A stretch of 64,000 bases of DNA from Bromus sterilis. Lineage: Eukaryota; Streptophyta; Magnoliopsida; Poales; Poaceae. A program made the position numbers and the translations under genes. A model generated the notes under the pieces. The model made no database searches and was not told the origin of the DNA. It saw only the letters and a program-made list of their open reading frames with translations. The stretch spans positions 4,030,001 to 4,094,000 of the forward strand of contig OX465599.1 of the NCBI GenBank assembly GCA_950022295.1, in the 5' to 3' direction. Positions 44,821-56,694 of this stretch are shown here, one piece after another; the first letter of the stretch is position 1; each line of letters begins with the position of its first letter.

Positions 44821-46760
44821 TGTGCCGCATGTACGACTACTTCGACTACGCTCCCGCTCCACGCCCTTGGACCGGACTCGTCGACAAAGGTTGTGGAACA
44901 CGTTATCAGCACGAGCTCCGCCGACTGATCTGCCTCGAGCCTCCATCAAGCAGGCTCTCGTCGTTCATCGCGGAGGTACAATCTAGATCCGATCGCAACA
45001 ACGGTTTTACATCTGTCTTGATTCCGTTCTTGCCTTCTTCCGGATTTATTCGATCTATGATGTGGTTTTTTCTCGCTTGATCGAAGCAGACCCGATGTCG
45101 CCGGCATAATGCCGATCGATCTTGCATCAAGAGAATTTTTTCTATCTACATCATAAAAATACGGTGCATATGCATGATCTAGATGAGCACGACACCACCG
45201 TGATGTACCTGATGTACACATGAATTTTTATTTCATCCATGTACCTGATGTACACGTGCTCCTGATGAGCATGACATCGTCGTTGGCTACCGTAGAGTCG
45301 TTCATCGTGTGTTGCCCGGTCGGCCGAGCCTCCAAGCCACACAATGAGCTCCGCATTAGGTAGCGTCGCGATGCATCGGATGTTTACGGGACAGTTGTGA
45401 TGTACCCGATGTACACACATCATGCCGTCCCGATGATACACGATTTTTTCTTCTCCTTTCTCAAGTCTGCACACGTTGTCCAGATGACATCTATCATTGG
45501 CTCCATACGCGTGCCTGATGTATGCTTGCACATTGCTTATCTTTTCATATATGAACTGTGAGCTGATTACGCTGGCCGCCTTAACCTGTTGTCATGCACA
45601 AGCTCGTGAGTTGATCATCGCGTCCCGCTGACGTGCGTTCACCGCTGCGCTCGCTGTTTGCGTTGGCCGCCTCGACCTGTTGTCCCGCGCTAACCCGCGA
45701 GTTGATCATTGTGTCCCGTTGACATGCGCTCGCTACGTGCACTGGCCGCCTCGACATGTTGTCCTGCGCTAGCCCGCGATCTAATCGGGAATAAAGGCTA
45801 CGCAATTGGCATGACAGTGCGTGCGTGCAAAATTAATCTACGCGCAAGCAGCTTAATCGATCTCCATAGTAGCACATGCATGCTCAAATTTTTGAGTATA
45901 TGCATGGTTGTATGCGAGTCTCGTGCACGCTCCGACGCGCTCGCCTCTGTGCTTTGCAGGCAGCCGTTGCCGTGATCCTGCTGGTCACCACGCCCTGCTG
46001 CACTTTGTCGCCGCACCCGCCTGCTCACACTGGAAGCCTAGCCTGCCTCCATCGCGCCTCTGTGTGCCTGCTGCACACCAGCGCCCGCCATGGCCGTCGT
46101 GCTAGCTCAGCTGTTGTGTTTGTGTTGCCTTAGGTACACATGGGCGTACATATGCGGCTGTCTGCATTATGCAAGTGCGTGGACCCCACACTTGGCCGTG
46201 TGCAGCATACGTATAAGCTACCCATCGCATTATGTCGGCCGCGAACACGCTTGACCGAGCTGTGTGCCATGACTACTAGCCGCCCGCGAGCTCGCATGCT
46301 TGCAGGCCGCGCCGCAGTTTTTGCCGTGCAAATTGTTTGTGATATGCTTAACATGTTTCCATCTTTACCATACTTGTACTGCATATTTTCATGGCTAGAA
46401 TTAATTGTTTAATTACTTTTAATCGCTTTGAATAGTTATTAGCATGTCTTTAAATATTGGAACATCATGTTAATGAATAAATTTGTATCATCATCACAAT
46501 TATGCATTAGATTACCTGATGTAATCCAATTACCCGATGTAACAGGATTACCTGTTGTAATCTTGAAATATTTGCATATATTGTTGATGGCCGAAATCAT
46601 CACCCAGGAGATCACCAAGATTTTCTATAACGAGCTACTACCCCACCTGAATATCACATGTAGAAATCGTCCTCGATCGAGTCCAAGCGACTCTCGTGAA
46701 TGATAGGCTTGTGAACCCAGATGGTCCACACCACCACTATTCTACATGGACAACATGTGA
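44821..46760. other. Non-coding region, possibly a degraded LTR-retroelement interior
   Basis: GTGGAACACGTTATCAGCACGAG at about 44895 resembles a start-of-interior sequence of some plant copia elements, but no gag or pol is found. ACC(T/C)GATGTA(C/A) motifs recur at 45207, 45243, 45400, 46515 and 46532. Open frames here show no domain. Assignment is tentative. Confidence 0.3.
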
Positions 46761-47154
46761 AACCGTCCTCGAGCGGAAGTTACTCGAACGGACTAGAACT
46801 TGAGGTATATGGAAAAAGTTGAAATAAATCCATTGTAAATTGGATAAAAACGGAACACAGTGAATGATATCTATCTATAGCTCTTATAAAGAAAAACCCC
46901 AATAAGATGCATTTATGATATATATCTCAACATGCAAGCTATTCACATCATTCTTCATTGTAGTAAATTATTTGTCCATGTCATACACTAATAAAATCCT
47001 ACTAAGATGCATTTATGGTATATATCTCAACATGTAAGGTATCCACGTCATGTACTATATATTGTAGTCAATCATTTGTCCGATGACATTCACTTTCATT
47101 TACATGCATCTTATACCATTTTAATTTCCATTGTAGAGTTCTTATAGAAATTTT

Positions 47155-47182
47155 CGCTGCAACGAGCGGGGTATTGTTCTAG
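47155..47182 (+). mobile_element. Helitron 3' terminus (plus strand)
   Basis: CGCTGCAACGAGCGGGGTATTGTT is followed by CTAG (47179-47182) and T. The hairpin is only 4 bp (CGCT/AGCG) but the layout matches other grass Helitron ends. The 5' end was not identified. Confidence 0.5.
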
Positions 47183-48639
47183 TTTTCACAATGTTTGAAC
47201 ACATTTGTAGGAATATATATTTAAACACTTGATTAATTGTTGACATTATTATTGGACAGTAAGCTCTAATTTGTACAACATTATTGCAGCTATTAGAAAC
47301 TCTAAATCTCAGATTTATTGAGATATCGAAATCCCAGTTTGAGATTCAACGAGATATGGAGATCTTATTTAACAATGTAATTTAAATCTTATCCCAATGA
47401 ATATTGATGTTTGTCGTTTTTAATAAAATATTAATCAACTTATAATCACTTACCTTTGTTTAGTTCAGCGTCATTCTTTTCTTTTATTCATCATGGTAAA
47501 AAGAAATGTATTATGTATTACGTAATCCTTTTTGCTCGGCAGCTCTAAATTTCATAGAGGCGATGTAATATGCAATGTCATTATTGCTCTAAAAGTTGCA
47601 GAAGTGTAATGCTGATTGTACTCAGATGATGATTATCCATACATGCCTAACATATTATAAAGATATCTTCCTATGTGCCTCTTTTTTAGGGATGCATGCT
47701 GACATGTGCACAACGTTTCTAGCTAGTTTTAGTGCATCTTTTATCCTGCTTCAGCCGGTTACATTTGTCAAGGTTTGTGCATATTGAAAATTCTTGCTGC
47801 TGACAGGAATGATGTTCATTGCAAACTGATGTAGCTTCTTATATATGCTACTAATTTGAATGATAAAATTATTTTGGTGACTGTATTTAATGGATAAGGT
47901 CCCGCTAAAAAGAAGGTTGGGTTTTCTTATTAGTTTTTTGGCAATTTTGCAATGAATTTGGTTCCACAACTATAGACTCTTCAGCTTTATAAGGTCACTG
48001 TATCCATAAGGAAATTTGATATTCTTATTTATGAATACATACACCTTTTATTGTTTATCTATATGTTATTGCTATAGCTTAGATTCATTTTAAGATATGG
48101 CATGAAACTTCTATCATTTCTAGCAGCATGTTATTCACTGAACGATTAAAAAATTGCACTCACATATGGAATGCTTGCAAAAAAAAGGAAATACATCTTC
48201 TGATAGCATTTTTAATTTTGTAGGAAGCAAACAGAAGGAGTGCACTCACAAGGGATCATGAAGACAGTGATCGACGTCAAGTGGATGTTTTAGCATTCAT
48301 ATAGTACAACTGACGTCTTAGACTTTCATCTTTTAGCAAACCTTTTGTGAACATGATCTATGGTGTCTTTGAAGGCTATGTTTAGAACAGACTAAAGTAT
48401 ATGTATGTGACAACTAGTTAATGGAATAAAAATGTTTGGTGCATCTGATGTAAAAGTGAACTATGGTGTATGTATGTGACAACTAGTTAATGGAATAAAA
48501 ATGTTTGGTGCATCTGATGTAAAAATGAACTATGGTGTCTTGATGATTATGATTTGCACAGATGAACTATATGTATGTGACAATTAGTACCATATGTTAA
48601 TTAAAGTTGTGCTAGGTTAAATAAAATGTTGATGTAATG
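47183..48639. other. AT-rich DNA, probably CACTA interior
   Basis: No gene is recognised. A 69-bp unit (TGTATGTGACAACTAGTTAATGG...) is tandemly repeated at 48402 and 48471. It is bounded on the right by the CACTA subterminal array. Confidence 0.4.
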
Positions 48640-48962
48640 TTGGTTGGCAAAAAAACACCGTCTCAATGTTGGTCGGCAAAAAAAAATTGTTGTCAGACAG
48701 TCGGTCGGGAAAGGCTTATGGCAGGGCCAATGGTAAGTCGGTCGGCAAAAAATACCATCACACAGTCGGTCGGAAATGTTTTTCATGAGCCATCAAACAG
48801 TCGGTCGGCAAATGTATGTTGGTCGGGAAAGACTTTTCCCGTCTGGACTTTCCCTAGCAGACATGGTTGGTCGGCAATAATCTTTGCCAACCGACTATCT
48901 GTCGGTAGAACTTGTTTTCCCAACCAACCTAGCTGTTGGAAATGTGGTGTCATGGTGTAGTG
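48640..48962. mobile_element. CACTA element right end with GTCGGTCGGCAAA subterminal repeats
   Basis: About nine copies of (A/T)G(T/G)TCGGTCGGCAAA or close variants fill 48640-48900, with inverse copies near the end. The terminus reads CACTACACCATGACACCAC on the minus strand from 48962. The family differs from the 5516 element. The left terminus was not found. Confidence 0.75.
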
Positions 48963-49369
48963 AGTTTTGTTTACCATAAAGGTTCATCACTATGAAATTT
49001 GTGGTGGATGAAAATAAACATAACATTTTCAGTCTCCATGATGTGTGCGGGAGAGGCCGAGCGAATGGGCGATTGTAACCTTGCGAGCTGCGGATGTGAA
49101 GAGGTGCACCTCCGCCTTGCATCAAACCAACATGCCCTGGGACCTCCATGTGTACCCTCCCTCCTGACAACAATAGCGACCATCTCCTTGTCATAGGGAT
49201 GCGAGTCTATAAATCTTGTGTGAAGGTGAACTACTACGACACAAAGACAATTCAATTAGATGGGAAACAATCCTATTCTGGGAAACTAATTGTTGCAAAC
49301 AAATTATGTTAAATCAACACGAAAGGGGTGATGGTGCTTGTGATAAAAACACTATAAGGTTTGGGGTAT
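48963..49369. other. Intergenic, no supported feature
   Basis: No gene is recognised between the CACTA end and the LTR-like sequence; it may contain the start of the LTR. Confidence 0.35.
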
Positions 49370-52300
49370 GGCCATCTCCAGAAACGTGAGCACCGCGCGT
49401 GCGAGAGAAAAACCGGAGATGTTTTTGCAAACTGCCAGCCACCGGGGCTATATAAAGACCACCACACTCCCACCCATTTCTAGGGTTTCCCTAGCACAAA
49501 TTTGCAGCCACCCCCCTCCACTTTGCCCAGTTTTGCCTCCCATATCCCGGATTTTTCGGGCCGTTCGATACCGCGATCGGACGCTCCGGATCGCGCCCTG
49601 ACGAAGCTCTCTCCTCTCTCCTCCTAGCCAGCCCGTGGAGCTCCTCACCGCCGCCTCCGGCCTCCACGCCCGCGCCGGCGAGCCGCCGGCAGCAGCAGGC
49701 CGCCGCGGCCACCCCATCTCCTCCTTCCTCTCCTCCCTCTCCTCTGTCCTCTTCTCACCCGTCCCTCCTCTCGCTACAGGTCGCGCCGTCGGACGCCATT
49801 GATGGGGCGAGCTCGAGCTCGGGTTGGAGCCGGCCGCCTCCTCCTCCTCGTCACCAACCCAGGCCCGCGCCGGATCCGCCTCCTTCCGGTCCTCCCTGCA
49901 CCCCGCTCCACGCCTGCTCGCCGCCGGAGCCTCCCAGCCATCCGCCGGCGTGCCATCCGCGGCCGCGTCGCTGTGGAGACGAGGGCGAGCCGTGCCCGTC
50001 GCCCTAGTGGGCCGGCGTGCAACTGGTGGCCCAGCCTTCCCTCCAACAGGCCAGGTGGGCCAGCCCAAGCCAGGCCACCTCCAGATCCAGCCGCCAGATG
50101 GACCGAGGCCCATGGGTGAGGCCCAGGCCCAAGTCCTGAGAATTATTGTGCTGATTCATTTTTGTGCTGCGAATAGCTATTAATCCGTAGCTCCGATGAA
50201 CGTGCCCCCAAAACGAAAGTTGCTCAGATTTGTGTGCTCTAGAGTTCATATTTAGGAAGTTATTTCATTTGAGGTCATCTAGCTGCTGCTATTTGTTGTC
50301 AAAGTGGGCATCAGGCCGTTAAACTGCTACTTTTTCCTGTTAAGTGCTGTTGTTAATATTTTGTTGCAACTTTGCATGATGATTGTGACTCATCCATGAG
50401 GCCTATTGCATTGATTCTTTCTCCTATGTGTTAAGCATCATGTTTACTTCATTTCCATGCTTTAACTTGCCATGTTTGGGTGCTCTAGCTATATTAAATC
50501 TTGCTCCAAAGTGGTGATCCTGATGTTATTGTGCTGCTGTTGCTGAAACTGTTATTTTGTTGCAACTTCGGTCGACGAGTGTGTCGCGACCGTTTATCGG
50601 AATTGAGTGATTCCAATTGCATTTTATTAAGCATCATGTCTACTTTCATCCCATGTATTGCTATGTCATGTTGCTGCACTTTTTCATATAGATTTACCCC
50701 AGTTTATACAGCATGTGTGCATAGCTTGTTTTGCTTATATCTTTTTAACCGTAACTCCGTTTGGAGTGTGCTTTATATGTAACTTGATTAGTTTTTCGTG
50801 TACTTTGTGTTTATGCTATTGTTTGCTTTTTTTAACCAACCTAAAATATGATTTATTACAGAACAGTACCAAATGTTTTAATCATCGTGCGGCACTTAGT
50901 GTTATGCCATGTTTAGGTTGTGCCTCACTTAAATTGACTAGCATAGATAGTTTACTTTGTGCTTCACCTCTTGACATGTTTGTGTGCTTGCCATGCTTGC
51001 TTGAGTTGCCATGTTAATAACCGTTGTTTGATCACCTGTAGCTAAGCAACTTGAACCACCGTAAATGTGCGGTATTCGTCGTGTGTGACTGATACCCACT
51101 TAAATTGTTAGTAACCGCTCTCGACGGTAGGTGCGATGTCTCGTGTTGCTTCTTTTTGATGCTTGCTCGTGTTTGCCTCGTAGTAATAGAGTGCTTGTTC
51201 GTTGATTGCTTTCCAGTGTTTATCGTCTTGTGTGCTTCCGCGGGTACCTCTCGGAGACGTTGCGAGCGTGCGATCGACTACACCTTCGGAACCCGACTTA
51301 TCAACAGGCAAGGAATATACATTACTTATGACCCATTCTATTTCAACCAGCGGTTTGCATGCTAGTCTAGGTTAGGCTCGATGTTTGATCCTACCACATG
51401 TTTACAACCTCTTTCAAACCGATACAGCCATGTCCCTTCCCAGCAAACCTTGTACTGCTATGTTACTATTTCTCGTTGCTCAACCCCTGCTTAGTATGCA
51501 TGCTTAGGATGCTACGATGTTACCCTGTTACTCCTGGGTTTGGGATATCACATTATTATATTGTTATTGATGATATGATTATTATAATGTTGACTATAGT
51601 CGATGAAGGATGGAAGGTCTAGGATATCCCGCCCCGACGCTTTGTTCCATTCGAGTCACCTAGGACCCGAGTTCCGGGTATTGGTTTTAAGACTGAGCGT
51701 GCCTAACCGCGTGTGGGATTTTATGGGGTCCCCTTTTCTTACCTACCTAGCTTCAAACATTTCTAGTGGTGGCCCAAGCTGATTTACCATTTGAAACCGT
51801 GTGTGTGCTGGTCAGCTGCCAGTTGTTTTCAAACCAACCCGGACCAGTGAGGACTTAGTTCCCTTGCTGGCCCACCTTGTTCGTCTGAGGACCCGATTTC
51901 CAATGTGTGATTAACCAGCTATCCAAACCCGAGACAAATGGTAGAGACCAGATCGAGAGAGCGGCCGGCTCCTGAGATGGATGTCGACTCACCGGGGGCC
52001 ACCCGGATTTGTTCGTTGTTAGCTAGAGGGACCTGTCGTTTCGGATCTCTTGGAACTAAATCATAAAATGGTTGCCTGTGATGGGTAGCAACTGAGAGAG
52101 ATGGGCGTGCGTGCGGAGCCTCGTAATGGGCAGTTGGTACACCCCTACAGGGTTAAATCTTTTCGAGAAGCCGTGTCCACGGTTATGGACGACTTGAGAC
52201 CTACTCCTTGTTCATAAACAACAACAGCTGAGATAATCTTAATATAATTTGATTAATGTGTGTGTGCCTTGACTGCTTCTTCTTCGTCGGGATGCAATGA

Positions 52301-52956
52301 GGAGGACAAGGATATGATAGGTGTTATGTTTGCGTATGTAGGTGGATAGCAGACTTGTTGGAGGCGTTTCCTCATCGAATGCTTAGCTTCTTATCTTACT
52401 CTCTAGATCGTTAGCCACTTCATAAATGCTAGTGCGGCAGCAACCTCACCACTTACCCCTTCCTTACCGTAAACTACTAGTTGTCCTAGAATGACGAGTG
52501 ATGAAGTCCTTGCTGGGTCAGATGACCACTACAGTTGGATGCTGAGTACCTCTGTACTCATGATACTACCCCCAAACTCTTCTCAAGGTTCTGATCGACA
52601 ACATGTATGGTGACCGACGTTTCACGTGGAGACTCGACGACGACTAGTTAGGCGGATCCTGGCGGAGGGCCTGGACCCGTGTGGTTATGGGATCGATGTT
52701 TTTTCTCTTTGCCACTAGGCATTTGCTTGTAGTCTGTACCCAGACATGTATCTTCCGCTGTTGTATTGTATTTGAGGCAGTTGTATGCCGATTGTATGAG
52801 ATGTTGTATCCTTGTATCTGTAATGTTGTGATATCATGTTGGAAATCCAGGGCATATGGCTATGTCATATGTCGCGGTGGGACCGATATGTGCTTCGTCT
52901 CCGGATCTGGGTGGAGACATCTAGATCTGGAACAGTACCGCATATCGGGCCTTACA
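49370..52956 (+). mobile_element. Long LTR (probably a solo or truncated LTR of a gypsy-type element)
   Basis: Its end CATATCGGGCCTTACA at 52956 coincides with the terminus of the inverted fragment at 14764. It abuts duplicated NLR flank sequence, with CGCTT next to it where NLR1 has CGATT. A TATATAAAG at about 49450 precedes a GC-rich leader-like stretch (49500-50100). The rest is non-coding T-rich sequence. The 5' edge was not resolved and no gag-pol is present. The GC-rich frames at 49448-50183 are not regarded as genes. Confidence 0.6.
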
Positions 52957-52961
52957 CGCTT

Positions 52962-53129
52962 CGACATCTGAAAAATGTTGTGCCAGACCTGTAATGTAAT
53001 ATCAGCTGATGTATCTGGTTATAGCTGCTATCTTGTCATCCATGGCAGGATGGAGAAGTTGGAATATGGGTAAGAGTTTGGTGCTTCATGATGATCTTTT
53101 CTGTCTAGTTCCCTCATGTTTGAATTCCA
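52962..53129 (-). repeat. NLR3 3' flank duplicon, part 1 (pair with 6237-6410)
   Basis: TTCGACATCTGAAAAATGTTGTGCCAGACC to TTTGAATTCCA is nearly identical to 6237-6410. The orphan exon to the left of 6237 is missing here, replaced by the LTR. Confidence 0.85.
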
Positions 53130-56100
53130 GAAAGCAGGCTTTTGCCAACCTTTATAGATAAAAGAACATAACAGAGTACATGGCCGAACGATACATGATG
53201 GTGAGGTAGCCCTTTTACAAAGCCGATCCTAAAGTACTCGGCGCCCGAAGGCACCTACATGCACAACACACGAGCTAATCACACGCACGTAAAACCCTAG
53301 CACACCTAAGCTCCACGACAACGCCCTCTAGAGGGAGCACGGCGCAAAGCGTCGTCGCTGCCGAGTCCAGCGGACAGAGGTCTTCACCTGGAGCCTTGAC
53401 ACGGAGAGCAGATCCACGACGACGTCTTCAAGAAGAGCGCGACACCCACGGATGTCGCCGCCGTCGGCACCAAGGCGCGGAGCTTTCGCTCGGCAACTCG
53501 CCCGTGCCACCGATGTCGCCAGAGAGTTACACGGAGAATAGCCCTAGATCCGGACCAGGACACCGCCCCCGAAGAGGCATGTCCGGGCTACCCACCGCTC
53601 CACCACCTGTTGCCCACACAACCCGGGGGAGAGCCACCACCACCACACAGGTGCCTGCTGGAAAGCACCCATGTGGACCCCCTTCCGGGGCCGCCGCCCG
53701 GCATCCATGCCGCCAGATAGCGGCAGTCAGCCCCATCACAGCACCCTCGACCCCAGTGGGAAGAGCGACGATCATCCATCACCTCTCCGCCCGGCATCAG
53801 CCATAGAGTCTGGGTAGGCGCCTCCATCACCGGAGGCAGCACCCACACCTGCGTCCCCAGCCAGTTCCACTGAACTGGGGGGATGCAATTCCTGGGCTGC
53901 CGACGACCACCACAGAGCCAACCCAGCGCACCTGGCCGATCTAGCTCTTGTGATGCCACATCCGAGGTCACCGGTGCCGATCTGCAACCCGACGAACCGC
54001 TACCATGGCCACCATCGACGAGCACCGTGCCCGCGAGACGGGTGTTGGGGTTCGCGGCAGAAAACACAAATTTTTCATAACCTACGAGACCCATACCCAA
54101 GACATATGCTATGCTGATGCAAGTAACAGACAAAAATAGATCACATACCAGTATGTAGTCCGTTAAGCGGGAAACGTTCCCGCATGAACGTGGTTGGTGT
54201 AGTCGTACCGGTAATCCCCGATGCCGCGCAGATCCACGATGACTCCTGTAGCCACCCGATCCTTGTAGACCGATGACGGGATTACGTCCCCGTCGGAACG
54301 TTGTCGATGAAGACCTCGCGATACGGCCACGACGAGGAAGTAGCACCACAAGTGTAGTGCCTCGCGGGATTATACACATACAGTATACCCGACTTCCCTC
54401 CGGGCTCCGAACCAGTAGAGCAGCGGAAAGAAGATGGATTCGGATCCCGATTCCAGCAGCACAACGGCGTGCGTATAGTGGAGAAATCCCCAACCAAGTG
54501 TAGACTCCAAACAAGGGGAGTCCACTCGAGGAAGGAGAAAGGAGGGAGAGAGAGATGAGAGAAACTTGTCTCAAATCAATTTGTATGAAGAAAAAAGGGC
54601 ACCCTACCCCTCCTTATATAGGCCAAGGAGGGGTCCCACCCCCCCTCCACTTCCGGGGTGGGACTAATCCCAAGGGAGGGGGTTTTGGCGCAGCCCTAGG
54701 GGGTGGGCCCCCCTCATGGCGCCATGGCCCATGGGGGAGGACTCCCTCTCCCCCTAATGGGCCCTATGAGGCCCATATGCCTTTTCTTCCATTTTTAATT
54801 ATATTTAAATACATTTTAATATTTAATTCAGATAATTAAATAATAAAACATATATTAAACATTATTAAATATATTTTGAACCTTTCAAAATACCCAGAAC
54901 AACTTCCGGCCTTCATCGGAACAATTCCGGTGTTCTCTCCAATTTCTCCGGTGATCCCGAATCAATCCTTACTGCGTCGAGTACCCTTAAGTGTAACACC
55001 CTACGGTCCGGGAAACAGCAGACATGATCGAGACAATTCTCATTGATCAATGACTAATCAATTGGACCTGGTTACAATCCTTGATAGCCCCTGCGCTTCC
55101 ATCGAATGAACTTCAATCGATGTTGGATCCGTTAACCGTGTGCCTGTTCCCTTTGTCCTATGGTACTTTGCTTGTCCGAGGTTTGATCATTGGTATCCAA
55201 TATACCTAGTTCGTCCTCGTTCTCAACAAACAAGTTTACTCGTTCCCGTGATATTACAACTCCGTGACCTAGTCACACGTTTGCAAACTTTATGATGTAA
55301 CATCACCGAGTGGGCCCAGAGTACCTATCCGTCACACGGATGGACAAATCCCGCTTTGATCTATTTGCATACTCATTAACATATCTATTCGGAATACCTG
55401 AAGTACTCCTTTATGGCCAGCATATTTCAGTGAGGCGGTGGGTAGCAAATCAAGGCATCCTAATAGACAGTAATTACGTATCATCATTACGGTCTAAGGA
55501 TCTGGTCACTACGTTATAGTTATCGCAATGTCGAACTATGTGACTTGATCACATCGCAACACTTCTGGTGGGTGTATGCCCATCATATCATTATCCAATG
55601 ATACGACTCCATTGTCAACAGACGCCATTGTCTCATGATCAGGAAACCTTGATCATCAATCGCCCAATGGACTAGTATACTAGGGTTTACTAGGGACCTG
55701 GTTGTTTGTATACCACACCTGTATTAATGTTTCCGCTTAATACAGTTATAGCATAGTATCAAACGTATTATGAACTAATGGAATATGCTCGATAAAACAT
55801 ATTTTATTTGCCTCTAGGGCACATTCCCAACAACGGGGCACCTCCCGGGCCAAGCTCAGCCACACCTACCCGGAGAGCAAGCTCCGATCCGCCCCGGGCT
55901 CCGAACTGACCCCCCCGAGTACGGACCCCAAATTTGTCCCATCCCCGAGGCGCATGCGGCGGCATCCGCCCAGCCCCGCGCATCGTTGGGACATCTTGAG
56001 GAGAAGGCATGACGCCACCACCACCCTGCACCGCCTGCGCTACCGCCATCTTGAGCCGCCGCAACTCCCACCGAAGCCGCCTCAGCCCACGCCGCCTCAC

Positions 56101-56694
56101 AAGACAGACCGGCAAGGCCACCGCCGCCATAGGCAGCCGCGCCAAGATCCGTCGCTGACCCGCCAGGCACGCACTACTACCACCATGCCGCCCACGAACC
56201 CCGCGAACACCTCTCCGATGGGGATCACCGGGATCAGCAAGAGCGGTGGACCTCCCATGGCCAGATCCAGCCGAGGGAGTCCCGGCCACCCCGCACCCCG
56301 GGAGAGCAACCAGAGGAGGGCGAGCACCACCACGCCGACCCCTTGGCTAGGCCCGCCGTCGCCCCCTGGCCAGGCCAGCCGCCGGAGCGCCGCCGGAGAA
56401 GAACGCGTCCAGACGGATCTGGGGCCGCGCCGCCGCTCGAAGCCGCCGCCAGCTCGGAGCCCTCCACGCCGCCGCATAGGGAGGCTGCCCCGTGATAGCC
56501 CCGCCGCGCACGAGGAGAAGGAAGCCTCGCCGCTGCCGAAGCCAACCGGGCTTTGCCCGGCGGCGCGCGCTGGCGGCGGCGAGGGAGGGGGGGGCTGCGC
56601 GGGGGTAGGTGGGGGGGGGGGGGTGGGCGCCGCCGCCGCTCGCGGGAGCGGCAGGGACGACCTAGGTCGGGGGTCGGGGGTGTTGCAGTATCAG
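53130..56694 (-). mobile_element. LINE (internally reduced) with 14-bp target duplication, holding a solo LTR
   Basis: ATGTTTGAATTCCA is duplicated at 53116-53129 and 56695-56708; the single-copy site is 6397-6410. The minus-strand 5' part (right side) is GC-rich and homologous to 20205-20968. The 3' end (left) reads ATAAAGGTTGGCAAAAGCCTGC. Without the solo LTR the element is about 1770 bp and has no reverse transcriptase, so it depends on another LINE. A 13-G run is at 56611-56623. Confidence 0.75.
54043..55832 (-). mobile_element. Solo LTR of a Ty1/copia element (Angela-like), 1790 bp
   Basis: Minus strand starts TGTTGGGAATGTGCCCTAGAGGC (55832) and ends CGCGAACCCCAACA (54043). ACGGG is duplicated at 54038-54042 and 55833-55837. 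No internal domain remains, which indicates LTR-LTR recombination. The CCCTAGAGGCAAATAA start is the style of Angela/BARE LTRs. Confidence 0.85.

Noticed and set aside
49448..50183. 221-residue minus-strand frame and plus-strand frames
   Set aside because: They lie in the GC-rich leader-like part of an LTR, are low complexity, and have no domain.
53588..54574. 328-residue minus-strand frame
   Set aside because: It crosses the boundary between the LINE and the nested solo LTR, so it cannot be an ancestral gene.
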